Origin: Affinundibacterium flavidum
Lineage (GTDB): Bacteria; Pseudomonadota; Gammaproteobacteria; Burkholderiales; Burkholderiaceae_D
Length of the DNA stretch: 64,000 nt
NCBI RefSeq assembly: GCF_014284175.1
Contig: NZ_JACOGA010000001.1
Coordinates: 372,001-436,000 of the forward strand
Direction: 5' to 3'
Both the position numbers and the translations under genes were made by a program. Under the pieces are notes generated by a model. It saw only the letters and a list, made by a program, of their open reading frames with translations. It was not told the DNA's origin and searched no databases. The stretch's first letter is position 1, and each line of letters begins with the position of its first letter. Positions 18,776 to 27,583 of this stretch are shown here, piece by piece.

Positions 18776-19763
18776 AAGAATCCTCGCCTTTTGCGCCTAA
18801 CATGATTTGACCTTCATCTGCCAAACGTCGTACGATCAATAGAATTTGTTTTTGCTGAGCTTCAACTTCGGATAAACGCACCGGACCTTTTGATTCAAGA
18901 TCTTCGCGCATCATTTCAGCAGCACGTTGTGACATATTTTTGAAGATCTTTTCACGCATATCGGCATTCGCACCTTTGAGCGCAATGATCAGTGAATCGG
19001 ATTGAACTTCGCGTAAGAGTAATTGAATACCGCGATCATCAATTTCGAGGATGTTGTCGAATACAAACATTTCATCCATGATTTTCTCTGCCATATCACC
19101 ATCATACTTGCGCAGATTTTCCATAATCGATGCTTCGTTTTCGCCACTCATGAAGTTAAGAATTTCAGCCGCGGCACGAACGCCACCGATAGATTTTTTC
19201 TTCAGGCTTTCATTACCTGTCAGTAGCTTGGTCAGTACATCATTTAACTCGCGTAAAGCGGTTGGTTGAATACCATCCAAAGTCGCAATACGTAATACGG
19301 CGTCATTGCGCAAGCGTTCGCTGAAGTGGTTCAAAATTTCACTTGCCTGATCACTTTCAAGATGGACAAGAATGGTGGCGATAATTTGCGGATGTTCATT
19401 TTTAATCAATTCAGCGACTGAAGCCGAATCCATCCATTTCAGGCTTTCTATACCGCTTGCATCTTTTCCACCCAGAATGCGATTGAGTAATGAGGACGCT
19501 TTGTCGTCTCCTAGAGCTTTGGTTAACACATTGCGAATATACTCATCGGAATCAAGTCCGACTGAGGAACTGAGATCCGCTTCTGAGCGAAACTCTTCAA
19601 GTACCTTGGCAATTGCTTCGTGCGGAATGGCACCTATCGCTGCCATCGCAGCACCAATTTTTTGAACTTCGCGTGGGCCGAGATGCTTCATCACCTCAGC
19701 CGCGCCATCTTCCCCAAGTGCGAGCATCAGGGTTGCCGCTTTTTGTATGCCGTCTTCACTCAT
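18768..19763 (-). CDS. fliG: Flagellar motor switch protein FliG
   Basis: Torque-generating C-ring protein that contacts the FliF ring and the stators. The start at 19763 (MSEDGIQKAATLMLALGEDGA) overlaps the fliF stop as ATGAGTGA and gives 331 residues, the family norm; a longer frame from 19787 is not family-like. The middle-domain EHPQ motif (NEHPQIIATILVHL) and the charged C-terminal torque helix region (DDRGIQLLLREVQSDSLIIA) are visible. Confidence 0.97.
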   Translation of the reverse strand: MSEDGIQKAATLMLALGEDGAAEVMKHLGPREVQKIGAAMAAIGAIPHEAIAKVLEEFRSEADLSSSVGLDSDEYIRNVLTKALGDDKASSLLNRILGGKDASGIESLKWMDSASVAELIKNEHPQIIATILVHLESDQASEILNHFSERLRNDAVLRIATLDGIQPTALRELNDVLTKLLTGNESLKKKSIGGVRAAAEILNFMSGENEASIMENLRKYDGDMAEKIMDEMFVFDNILEIDDRGIQLLLREVQSDSLIIALKGANADMREKIFKNMSQRAAEMMREDLESKGPVRLSEVEAQQKQILLIVRRLADEGQIMLGAKGEDSYV

Positions 19764-21456
19764 TGCTAACCCAAGATTTAATAACATTGGCTACGATTTT
19801 TGGATCGCTGGAGGCGAGTTGTTTCGCCATATCCATATTGGTTTCGTAGCTTGAATGTTGATGTTTATGATGTGTTTCTGCTGCGTGATTGAGATTGACA
19901 ATCGCAGCTTCTTCCTCTTCTACGCGTTTTCTTTCCTCTTCTTCCTCTTCTTTACGCAGGCGCTCTTTTTCTTTCTTTATCGACGCGGCATCTTTGCCCG
20001 TCAATTTGTTGAGCGTCGGTTTTAAGTAGCCGAAGAACAGATACATTAACAGTAAACCACCGACCACATATTTTCCAACTTCTTTTACCGTTTGTAGCAC
20101 ATCGGCTTGCTTCCATAGTGGAATATCTTCGGCCTGTACTTTTTCTGGTGCCGCGAACGGGCTATTGACCACATTTAAAGTGTCGCCACGTTCTTTGCTA
20201 AATCCCATTGCCTCTCGGGCGAGGTCGGTAATTTGCGTTTTTTCAATTTCGGTCAGAGGACGTGTAATCGTCTTGCCAGACTTATCGACTTCGGTTTTGT
20301 AATTCACCACCACCGCAACCGATAAACGCTTTAGTCCACCCATGGCCTGTTGGGTATAACGAATGGTTTTATCGACTTCAAAATTCACTGTGGAATCTTT
20401 TTGCGACAAACCACTCGCACCACCATTGGCATTCGCTGTTGTCGCGGTGTTCGCTGCGCCAGTAATAGGCGCTGTAGCGGGTGCTGGTGGTTGGTTGCTC
20501 AAGGCACCCGGAACACCAGATGCTGCGGCGGACTTGCCATAACTTTCGCTGGTCTGTTGACTACGGATAGAACTTGTTTCTGGTGGTGAATTCGGGCGAT
20601 AGCTTTCTGCGGCTTGTTCGCTACGAGAGAAATCAATATCTGCACTCGCTTCAGCACGCACGTTTTGCAAACCAACAATAGGTGAAATAATCGATTCAAC
20701 CTTTTTGACGACGCTCTGCTGAAACTCTTGTACATACTTTAATTGCGAAGGATCCAAGTTATTGTTCGCGGCTTGTTTGCTAGGGTCGGACAGCAAATTG
20801 CCGTTTTGATCAACAATCGTGACGTTTTTTGCAGATAACTCAGGAATGCTGCTGGCGACTAAATGCAATATGGCGCTAACTTGCTGTTGATCTAAGACTC
20901 GGCTTGGATAGAGATTCAATAATACTGATGCCGTAGGTTTTTGTTGTTCGCGAATGAACACAGATGCTTTAGGAATTGCCAGGTGAACACGCGCAGTTTG
21001 AACTGCCGAAACTGCCTGGATAGAGCGCGCCAATTCGCCTTCCAATGCCCGTTGAAAATTAACTTGTTCCAAAAATTGTGAGATGCCAAGCTTTTGGTTT
21101 TCCATCAGTTCAAAGCCGACATTGCCACCTTTAGGCAAGCCTTGTGCGGCAAGTTTCAGGCGTACATCATGGACTTGATCAGCTGGTACCAAAATGGCAC
21201 TACCACCTTCAGAATACTTATAGGGGATATTTAATTGTTGAAGCGAGGCGACGATGGCGCCACCATCCCGGTCATTAAAATTTGAAAATAGCACGCGATA
21301 ATCGGGCGCTTGGCTCCACATCCAGACGCCTACCATGACTGCAATCGTCATGGCGGCACCGACCGCTAAAATGATATTGCGCACGCCAGGTGTCTGTGGG
21401 ATGCCAAATAATCCAGGTGCTGGCGGTGTTAATGTTGCGTCATTTGCCGTTGCCAT
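19756..21456 (-). CDS. fliF: Flagellar M-ring protein FliF
   Basis: Forms the MS ring in the inner membrane. 566 residues from ATG at 21456, which has AGGAG 5 bases upstream; a GTG two codons earlier overlaps that Shine-Dalgarno. Membrane helices at about 28-48 (AVGAAMTIAVMVGVWMW) and 440-465 (YVVGGLLLMYLFFGYL) enclose the periplasmic ring-building domains, with PKASVFIREQQKPTASVLLN. A long acidic/basic charged helix (KKEKERLRKEEEEEERKR) precedes the C-terminal FliG-binding segment KIVANVIKSWVSNE. Confidence 0.97.
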   Translation of the reverse strand: MATANDATLTPPAPGLFGIPQTPGVRNIILAVGAAMTIAVMVGVWMWSQAPDYRVLFSNFNDRDGGAIVASLQQLNIPYKYSEGGSAILVPADQVHDVRLKLAAQGLPKGGNVGFELMENQKLGISQFLEQVNFQRALEGELARSIQAVSAVQTARVHLAIPKASVFIREQQKPTASVLLNLYPSRVLDQQQVSAILHLVASSIPELSAKNVTIVDQNGNLLSDPSKQAANNNLDPSQLKYVQEFQQSVVKKVESIISPIVGLQNVRAEASADIDFSRSEQAAESYRPNSPPETSSIRSQQTSESYGKSAAASGVPGALSNQPPAPATAPITGAANTATTANANGGASGLSQKDSTVNFEVDKTIRYTQQAMGGLKRLSVAVVVNYKTEVDKSGKTITRPLTEIEKTQITDLAREAMGFSKERGDTLNVVNSPFAAPEKVQAEDIPLWKQADVLQTVKEVGKYVVGGLLLMYLFFGYLKPTLNKLTGKDAASIKKEKERLRKEEEEEERKRVEEEEAAIVNLNHAAETHHKHQHSSYETNMDMAKQLASSDPKIVANVIKSWVSNE

Positions 21457-21667
21457 GTGCACTCCTGATGAATTGCGATTCGAATTGCGATTTGAATTTC
21501 ATTTGCTGCATGATGTTTTCCGTAAAGGTTTTTTCCTTGGTACAGATTGTGTTCCTTTTTCTCTTATTTAAAGGGCAGAAAAACCATAGTTTCACCCGTC
21601 TTATTCGGTTTAAGCAATTTTTTTCCGATGATAAGCTTCTTACATCTGAAAAAAGCGGAGAGCTAAA

Positions 21668-22015
21668 GTGAATATCGGTGGTATAGATAAAAGCCGGATT
21701 GATGCGATGGTGGCACAATTAAAGGCGGCGGCAACCAAGATGGAGGCTGGCACGGGCGAATTGTCGCGAGCTGGTGCGACCGCAGCACCTAAGTTAGACT
21801 TTGCAGATGCCTTAAAGTCATCTTTAGATCAAGTCAATGCAGCGCAATTGTCATCGCAGCAGATGGGGCAAAAGTTTGCAATGGGAGATGATAGCGTCAG
21901 CATGTCAGACATGATGATCTCTATGCAAAAAGCCAGCATCTCTTTTCAAACCACGGTGCAAGTTAGAAATAAACTGGTAAGTGCATATCATGACATTATG
22001 AATATGCAGATTTAG
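21668..22015 (+). CDS. fliE: Flagellar hook-basal body complex protein FliE (GTG start)
   Basis: 115-residue adaptor joining the MS ring to the rod. The start is GTG at 21668 with GGAG 7 bases upstream (MNIGGIDKSRIDAMVAQLK). The conserved C-terminal part contains DFADALKSSLDQVNAAQ and SDMMISMQKASISFQTTVQVRNKLVSAYHDIMNMQI. It is the only rightward flagellar gene here, divergent from fliF across a 211-base AT-rich intergenic region. I could not find a convincing promoter there. Confidence 0.96.
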   Translation: MNIGGIDKSRIDAMVAQLKAAATKMEAGTGELSRAGATAAPKLDFADALKSSLDQVNAAQLSSQQMGQKFAMGDDSVSMSDMMISMQKASISFQTTVQVRNKLVSAYHDIMNMQI

Positions 22016-22019
22016 TGAA

Positions 22020-22052
22020 AGTAAGTTTAATTTAATTTAAATTAAACTTACT
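22020..22052. terminator. AT-rich hairpin between convergent fliE and ycgR
   Basis: A perfect 15-bp stem (22020-22034 with 22038-22052) and ATT loop, almost entirely A/T. Being symmetrical and between two converging genes it could terminate both, though the stem has few G/C pairs and no clear T-run. Confidence 0.45.
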
Positions 22053-22086
22053 AGCGTTGATTGACCAAAATAGAGGTCAACCAAGC

Positions 22087-22848
22087 TTAGCTAATACCAG
22101 TCATTTTAGCATTGCGTTCGCGCTCTAAGTTCATGATGTAGCGCTGTACATTCGTTAATGCTTTGCTCGATAGATTGACAAATTCACAGCCGATGCGACG
22201 CGTGGTTCGTCCATTGAGTAAAGTCAGATCTTGCGAATTGCGAATTTCAAGCATGGTGTCAAGAACACCAATTCCAGCGATGCTTATTTGGCACTCTGCG
22301 TAACGAGTACCAATCGAGATATTCAACAATCGCTGGTCATCTAATATCGCGATTCCTCCGCAGCTGATATCAACCAAAGAAAACTTTCCTGTTTGCATGC
22401 TTGAATCCACCTCAAGTGGGATTTGGCATTTGATAGGATTGGAAATTGGCGTATTGATGCGATAGTTCTCACGCCTTTGGAGGCGAATCAAACTAACGGG
22501 AATCGGCATCAGAAGTGCTGGGCGCTTTTCAAATATGGACTTTTGCAGCTTGGAAGAGGAAAACTGAATACTGATTTTATCCAACAAACCATCAAAAAAG
22601 ACTTGTGAAGCTTCGACTATCCTTTGGTTCGCTTCGTTGCTAGCAGCACTGTCAATCGTGACCGTATTATTGGTGTCATCAACATCAAGTATCGACGTAA
22701 TAAAAGCTTCGGCGCCATTATTGATGTACATACTGATTAGTTGATTTTTTTCTTTGAATCCACGCAGCAAAGCGATAATTTCTCGTCTTGATTCTACTTG
22801 GTATGGACTTTGGTTTTCTGTTCCTAATGACGGGAATGTAGCTTGCAT
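22087..22848 (-). CDS. ycgR: Flagellar brake protein YcgR (PilZ domain, c-di-GMP receptor)
   Basis: Binds cyclic di-GMP and slows the flagellar motor by contacting the switch or stator. 253 residues: N-terminal YcgR domain (about 15-120), C-terminal PilZ domain (about 125-240) with the ligand-binding QRRENYR (RxxxR) and DISCGGIAI (DxSxxG) motifs both intact. It lies 8 bases downstream of the flhB-tail gene on the same strand, so it is part of the fliDST-fliK2-fhlB group. This places a c-di-GMP brake directly in the flagellar operon. Confidence 0.92.
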   Translation of the reverse strand: MQATFPSLGTENQSPYQVESRREIIALLRGFKEKNQLISMYINNGAEAFITSILDVDDTNNTVTIDSAASNEANQRIVEASQVFFDGLLDKISIQFSSSKLQKSIFEKRPALLMPIPVSLIRLQRRENYRINTPISNPIKCQIPLEVDSSMQTGKFSLVDISCGGIAILDDQRLLNISIGTRYAECQISIAGIGVLDTMLEIRNSQDLTLLNGRTTRRIGCEFVNLSSKALTNVQRYIMNLERERNAKMTGIS

Positions 22849-22856
22849 AGCACTTC

Positions 22857-23174
22857 TTATCTTGTGATTATTGTAGTGGAGGGGGGCGGAGGCATCTTAG
22901 TTGCGCTTAGCTCGTTCTCAATATGGTATAGCCAAGCGAGTAGTTCTGCAACAACTCGATACAGGGCAGGCGGGATGTTGTCATCTAAATCAACTTTCAT
23001 CAACAAATTGACTAATTCTTGTGATTGATGAATAAATACACCATGCTCGTTGGCACGGGCGATGATTTCATCCGCAATCAAGCCTTTTCCTTTAGCGACG
23101 ACTTTCGGCGCCTTGTCCTCTTGTCTATAGCTCAGTGCAACGGCACTGTTGACTGGTTGATCAGAGTTTTTCAT
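22857..23174 (-). CDS. FlhB C-terminal-domain homologue (FhlB-like, EscU/YscU/HrcU family)
   Basis: 105-residue protein matching the cytoplasmic part of FlhB that remains after its self-cleavage: VALSYRQEDKAPKVVAKGKG, HQSQELVNLLMKVDLDDNIPPALYRVVAELLAWLY. The NPTH cleavage motif and all membrane helices are absent. Such stand-alone tails can substitute for the FlhB C-terminal domain in specificity switching in other bacteria. The start at 23174 (MKNSDQPV) overlaps the stop of the upstream fliK-like gene by 14 bases; the longer frame to 23219 lies inside that gene. Confidence 0.88.
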   Translation of the reverse strand: MKNSDQPVNSAVALSYRQEDKAPKVVAKGKGLIADEIIARANEHGVFIHQSQELVNLLMKVDLDDNIPPALYRVVAELLAWLYHIENELSATKMPPPPSTTIITR

Positions 23175-24474
23175 GATGCTGCACCGAAATGGATTGTATG
23201 TGCGTTCCAGTATTTTCAACTGCCTCTTTAAGCAATTGGAAACGCGATTTCAAGAGAGGAATCGTCGTGAGGTTCTCACCTTGTATATTGAGTTGTAGCT
23301 GTCCAGCAGCCAAATTCACATGGACCGCGACGGTACCGAGATTAGGTAATTCAACTCGTAAATAACTATGCCATTTCTGTTGCTCATTTGGATTTTCTGC
23401 AACGGACGATTGAGAATCTGGTGGGGATTCTTCTATGCTCCATTGCATAGCTATACCTGACGCCAGTTCACCAGTCCAATAGAGCTTTTGGTGTTCAAGG
23501 ACATCCAACTGCTGATGAATTAATTGTGCCAACTGCGCGTGATCGCTATTGTTGCTATCCGTTAAGATTGATGCTTCTGATTTCAGTGCAATTTGTGCTT
23601 GTGGCTCAGTCTTGAGCTCTTCAATACTTTTCTTACCCAACACCCAATCGATCACATGTGATTCATAAAACAATCCACTCTGTTGCACATTCTGACGTAG
23701 CTGCGTTTCCAATATCTGTGCTGGCAGTGTTGATTGTGTTGATTTTGGTGTGCTGGCAATGGCCTCGGCCGATAGCAATGGCATCTTGCCCTTAATGCTG
23801 AGTTCTTTTGTCGTTTGGCTGGTTTCTTGCAGCAATTTGTTGATTATTTGACCTGCGGTGCTGAGGTCTGTTTTTGAGCTGGCATTATCTGCTGCTGAAA
23901 ATGCATTAGCAGCATCGCTGCCAAAGGATTTTTTTGGATCGATGAAATTTGATGTGACATCAAGTGGCAATGATGCTTGCAGATCAGATTTCGCAGAATT
24001 TGTTTGTGATGAGAAATTTCTTGTGACCGGTACACCCGGTTGTCGTCCTGAATTTGTATTTGACTCCAGTAAATTGTCAGAGCCAGCTTCTAGTATTCCG
24101 CCAGGGAAGTTCTGCTGCTTAGCGTTATTTGATTTTGTCGGTAGGTCGGTGCCGAGTAGCGCAACTTGATGTTGGCCATTGAGTAAGAAAACAGGTCGTG
24201 GTGTCAAATGTAATAGTGTGAGCGATAGTCTCGCACCAATTTGTGTTTCAGCTGGGAGTGCCAAGCGCATTGGCGTGCCATTCACATGTGCTATGAAGCT
24301 TCCGTCGCGTAATTTCGCTAACACCTCGCCCTGAATCTGTTTTCCTATGCCAATTTGACGAAGATTGTGTATCGTATCTTGTTTAATTGCCTCGATTGGC
24401 CTGATAGTGGTTGGACCCTCAACACCCGTAGTGATAATCAGGTTTGGATCTAAGCGCGGAAAATTAATGGACAT
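23161..24474 (-). CDS. Second FliK-like hook-length control family protein
   Basis: 437 residues. The C-terminal region (about 345-437: WHSYLRVELPNLGTVAVHVN, then AAGQLQLNIQGENL and LLKSRFQLLKEAVENTG) has the beta-rich FliK Flg_hook pattern; the N-terminal part begins with a small conserved block (ILAKLRDGSFIAHV-like, about 50-95) and then is Gln/Ser/Asn-rich. It is distinct from the 782-residue fliK at 13830. Pairing with the overlapping FhlB-like gene recalls the FliK-FlhB partnership. A role in export switching is inferred; it could equally act on another substrate. Confidence 0.8.
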   Translation of the reverse strand: MSINFPRLDPNLIITTGVEGPTTIRPIEAIKQDTIHNLRQIGIGKQIQGEVLAKLRDGSFIAHVNGTPMRLALPAETQIGARLSLTLLHLTPRPVFLLNGQHQVALLGTDLPTKSNNAKQQNFPGGILEAGSDNLLESNTNSGRQPGVPVTRNFSSQTNSAKSDLQASLPLDVTSNFIDPKKSFGSDAANAFSAADNASSKTDLSTAGQIINKLLQETSQTTKELSIKGKMPLLSAEAIASTPKSTQSTLPAQILETQLRQNVQQSGLFYESHVIDWVLGKKSIEELKTEPQAQIALKSEASILTDSNNSDHAQLAQLIHQQLDVLEHQKLYWTGELASGIAMQWSIEESPPDSQSSVAENPNEQQKWHSYLRVELPNLGTVAVHVNLAAGQLQLNIQGENLTTIPLLKSRFQLLKEAVENTGTHIQSISVQHHEKL

Positions 24475-24477
24475 GCA

Positions 24478-24813
24478 CTATCTCATTTGATTGGCACCAT
24501 AGCTTTGCGAAAGTTTGCGACTAGTACTTGAACTCTTCATTAAATTGGCAAGATTTTGCATCCATGGTTCAGTGATTTCACGAATGGCACGATCATCTGC
24601 AAGAATCTGTTTAATGATGGCGATTTTTTTTGTTTTTAATTCTAGAGGTAATTCAGTCGGCCCCTCAAATTCTTTTAGTGTGCTGACGTGACCGCTGCAA
24701 TTGTTCTCTAATTGGCTTAACAATTCCCAATCGTTGGCACGTGCGGCTATCAGCATATCTGCGGTGATCTGAGCGACTTTTTCGTAGACAACGATCAATT
24801 CAAAACTATTCAT
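24478..24813 (-). CDS. fliT: Flagellar export chaperone FliT
   Basis: 111-residue helical protein located directly after fliS. FliT chaperones the filament cap FliD and in enterobacteria restrains FlhDC. The chain is predicted helical throughout (YEKVAQITADMLIAARANDWELLSQLENN, then a charged C-terminal helix). Family conservation is weak, so the call leans on the fliD-fliS-fliT order, with 3 bases between fliS and fliT. Confidence 0.85.
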   Translation of the reverse strand: MNSFELIVVYEKVAQITADMLIAARANDWELLSQLENNCSGHVSTLKEFEGPTELPLELKTKKIAIIKQILADDRAIREITEPWMQNLANLMKSSSTSRKLSQSYGANQMR

Positions 24814-24816
24814 GGT

Positions 24817-25290
24817 TTATGCCTTAAAAAGAGTTGCACTGCGCGGCGCGAGTGGATCAATAGGAGGTGGCGGTACTTCTGCGCTCATTTGATTGGTGAC
24901 TGGCGCAATGGCTTCCCACGAGAACTTCAAATCGCGAAGCAAGTTTTGAACTTCAATCAATCCTTCTGGTTGATTATTCAGATTGGCTTGCAGTAGACGG
25001 TTGCTCATATATTCGTATAGCGCATCGAGACTCGCAGCGATATCGCCACCAGCTTTCTTATCGAGGCTTGCACGTAAGCCCGTCTCAATGATGGCGATGG
25101 CCTTAGAAATCGAGTGGCCTTTCGCTGGTATGTCATTGTCTTTCATGAATTGTGTTGCATTGGTCAGTGAGGTTATTGCACCGTCGTACAACATAATAAT
25201 TAACTTGTGCGGACTAGCGGATATAACACCAGTTTCAATACCAACTTTTGCGTAGGCATTTGCGCCATGTGAATTAGAAGAGCCAAACAT
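24817..25290 (-). CDS. fliS: Flagellar export chaperone FliS
   Basis: Cytoplasmic chaperone that holds the flagellin C terminus unpolymerised. FliS blocks are clear: AYAKVGIETGVISASPHKLI, IMLYDGAITSLTNATQFM and LDALYEYMSNRLLQANLNN. At 157 residues it carries a Pro-rich C-terminal tail (VPPPPIDPLAPRSATLF) beyond the usual 125-135. It lies 12 bases after fliD in the same direction. Confidence 0.96.
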   Translation of the reverse strand: MFGSSNSHGANAYAKVGIETGVISASPHKLIIMLYDGAITSLTNATQFMKDNDIPAKGHSISKAIAIIETGLRASLDKKAGGDIAASLDALYEYMSNRLLQANLNNQPEGLIEVQNLLRDLKFSWEAIAPVTNQMSAEVPPPPIDPLAPRSATLFKA

Positions 25291-25302
25291 ATCTATCCTT
25301 TT

Positions 25303-27321
25303 TTATTTGCTGCTACTGCCAGTTAATGCCGAAAGTTGCTGAGTGAGAAAAGTACTAGTGTTGTTGAGTCCACTCACGATTCTATCGAGCGCCGTAAATT
25401 GCGCGCGATAGCGTGCCTCAGTATCAATCAGGCGACTGTTTAATATGTCACGTTGCTTGCCTATATCTTTAATGCTGCGATTCACGCCATCGGTAGTGCT
25501 GGCGATGCTGCCGCCACTACCGACGATAGAACTAAATAAACTACTTAATTGGCTAGCGTAACCTTTGGAAAAATGAACCGTGCCCCGGTCTCCCGTAGAT
25601 CCACCAGCAATCACTACTTTTAAGCCATCTGCTGCGGATCCCGCTGTGCCTGTAAGGAATTGTCCAGCACCTACTGCAGAAACACCATTGAATGACCCCG
25701 TAACATTGGTGCCAGCATTGCCACTAAAGATGGTGCCAGTCAGCGCAGAAATGGTGGTCCCCGTTCCGTTCGTTAATGCAATATTTGAGGTGCTGCCATA
25801 GCTATTGGATGTTAATTTCAAAAAACCACCACCCGTGGTCGCTGCAGAAATTTTGATTCCAGCATTGGAAAACGCAGTGGTTCCGTTAATAGAAGTTTGC
25901 AACAAAGTCGTTAGTTGACTTGAGGTGTAAGTGCCAGCGGCCAGCGATACCGCAGCGGAAGTGCCATCGATGGTGACGTTAATGCTGGTGCTAGGATCAA
26001 TCGTTGTGCTCCCAGCCGTCAGATCGAGATCGCCAGTGAGACTGCCTTGGGTTGCTAAAGCAGATACGTTGAGAGCGTAGCTGCCCTGTGTCGTCGCGGA
26101 GGTCGCGGTGCTATAGCTGACCAAGCTGTCCGTCGCTTTGCCTATGGTGGCGAACAAGCCGCTGATTTCTTTGAAGTTATTATTGATGGCGGCTTGCAAT
26201 TTTGTTGAGTCAACGCTTAATGTGCCGTCTTTTTGAAAACTGATGCCGATCGACGATAGTGTCGTAATATTCCCACCTAAACCATTTACTGCGGACGATA
26301 AGGCATTTCGCACCTGAGTCTGTGCGCCGCGCGCAGCTGCATCGCCAGTGAGTACGCCACCTTTTTTTGTCGATGAATCAAAACCTGTGAGTGACTTGAA
26401 GGTCGACTGAAGATCATTGTAACCTTTGACAAAAGTGCTGATCGCATTTTGCACACCTGCTGTGTTATTGCTCAGCGCCAGAGTCGTGCTGCCAACTTTT
26501 GCTAAGGTAATGGCAGTGCCTTGTACCGCATCATTCACCGTATTCGACGTACTTGTAATGCTAATGCCATTAATCGTCAGATTGGCGTTTTGACCTGTTG
26601 TTGTTTCGGTGAGATTTTGTGTGCCGGCTGGATTGTAATTGAGCAAAGACTGTAATGTGGCATCGCCTGTAACATCGATTTTTAGGCTTGAGGTTAAGCC
26701 AGTCTTGTTCGAGCTTAAAACGAGGTGATAGGGAGTCGCTGATCCATCTCCAACGATTGATGCAGTAACGCCTTTCGCAGCGGCATTGATCGCGTCGCGA
26801 ATACCTTGCAATGAATTGTTAGAGCTGTCGATGGTAACTGTGCCGATCGCTTGATTGGCGTCTTGCGTAAAAGTGGCTCCAGAATAGACTCCACTGCTAA
26901 GTGTGCCTCCACTGATGGTGCCAAATTGAAATGAAATTGTACTTGTTGCACCAGTGCCGATCGTATTTGTGGTGCTGACTTGGCCTGCGCTTGAAATTGT
27001 CTGCGCTTTTGCCAGTTGTGTGACATTAATATTGTAATTGCCAGCCGTCGCAACACTGGTCGTGCTTGCGCTCAAGATAGTTGCATCTCCAACATTAGCT
27101 GTGAGATTTTGAAATGCTGCAGTACTATTTAATCCAACAAAACTACTTTGAAACGAGCTGAGCGCACCATTTAATGTGCCATAAGCAGTTAATTTTGCAA
27201 GATAACTCGCTTCTTTCTTAGCAAGGGACGTTAACGGCTGACTTTCCACCTGCATCAGCTTAGTGATGATGTCATTGACATTTAGGTTGGAGCCAACTCC
27301 GGTTGATTGTATGCCCACCAC
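25303..27321 (-). CDS. fliD: Flagellar filament cap protein FliD (expanded)
   Basis: Caps the filament and folds incoming flagellin. FliD_N is at about residues 10-110 (GVGSNLNVNDIITKLMQVE), FliD_C at about 280-400 and 560-665 with the ending TALDRIVSGLNNTSTFLTQQ. Between lies a Gly/Ser/Thr-rich stretch including a Flagellin_IN-type repeat (NLTINGISITSTSNTVNDAV). At 672 residues it is about 200 longer than typical, the extra length falling in the outward-facing domains. A strong sigma-28-type promoter lies at 27355-27381. Confidence 0.95.
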   Translation of the reverse strand: MVGIQSTGVGSNLNVNDIITKLMQVESQPLTSLAKKEASYLAKLTAYGTLNGALSSFQSSFVGLNSTAAFQNLTANVGDATILSASTTSVATAGNYNINVTQLAKAQTISSAGQVSTTNTIGTGATSTISFQFGTISGGTLSSGVYSGATFTQDANQAIGTVTIDSSNNSLQGIRDAINAAAKGVTASIVGDGSATPYHLVLSSNKTGLTSSLKIDVTGDATLQSLLNYNPAGTQNLTETTTGQNANLTINGISITSTSNTVNDAVQGTAITLAKVGSTTLALSNNTAGVQNAISTFVKGYNDLQSTFKSLTGFDSSTKKGGVLTGDAAARGAQTQVRNALSSAVNGLGGNITTLSSIGISFQKDGTLSVDSTKLQAAINNNFKEISGLFATIGKATDSLVSYSTATSATTQGSYALNVSALATQGSLTGDLDLTAGSTTIDPSTSINVTIDGTSAAVSLAAGTYTSSQLTTLLQTSINGTTAFSNAGIKISAATTGGGFLKLTSNSYGSTSNIALTNGTGTTISALTGTIFSGNAGTNVTGSFNGVSAVGAGQFLTGTAGSAADGLKVVIAGGSTGDRGTVHFSKGYASQLSSLFSSIVGSGGSIASTTDGVNRSIKDIGKQRDILNSRLIDTEARYRAQFTALDRIVSGLNNTSTFLTQQLSALTGSSSK

Positions 27322-27354
27322 GTTCCCCTTTTGTAAGTATCGTTACTATACAAG

Positions 27355-27381
27355 TTAACGGCAAAAGCAAATCAGACTTTA
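27355..27381 (-). promoter_or_regulatory. Sigma-28 (FliA) promoter upstream of fliD
   Basis: On the minus strand TAAAGTCT, 11 bases, then GCCGTTAA. This matches the enterobacterial FliA consensus (TAAAGTTT-N11-GCCGATAA) at 7 of 8 positions in each half with exact spacing, 34 bases upstream of the fliD start. Confidence 0.8.
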
Positions 27382-27490
27382 GAGGGGCATTTACCTATCT
27401 ATTTTCATCTTGCATGATTGAGATGCTATTAACTACAGTTGTTAGCGCTAACTATTGTTGACTATTGCTGATTTTTGCTAATTATTAGCT

Positions 27491-27542
27491 GCGACTGTCA
27501 ACGATAACTATCAAAGCTAACTATCCAAGGTAGCTATCAACG
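27491..27542. repeat. Four degenerate 13-bp tandem repeats between flaG and fliD
   Basis: Units GCGACTGTCAACG, ATAACTATCAAAG, CTAACTATCCAAG and GTAGCTATCAACG follow one another without gap. Further ACTAT-containing words extend to the left from about 27447. They lie between the flaG stop and the fliD promoter. Confidence 0.6.
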
Positions 27543-27583
27543 GAAACATCAACCGTGAGCATGGATGAGTTTGATCTGGTAGT

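Noticed and set aside
21535..21560. Sigma-54-like TTGG...TG sequence between fliF and fliE
   Set aside because: The -12 GC is missing (reads GT at the required spacing), so the match is not convincing.
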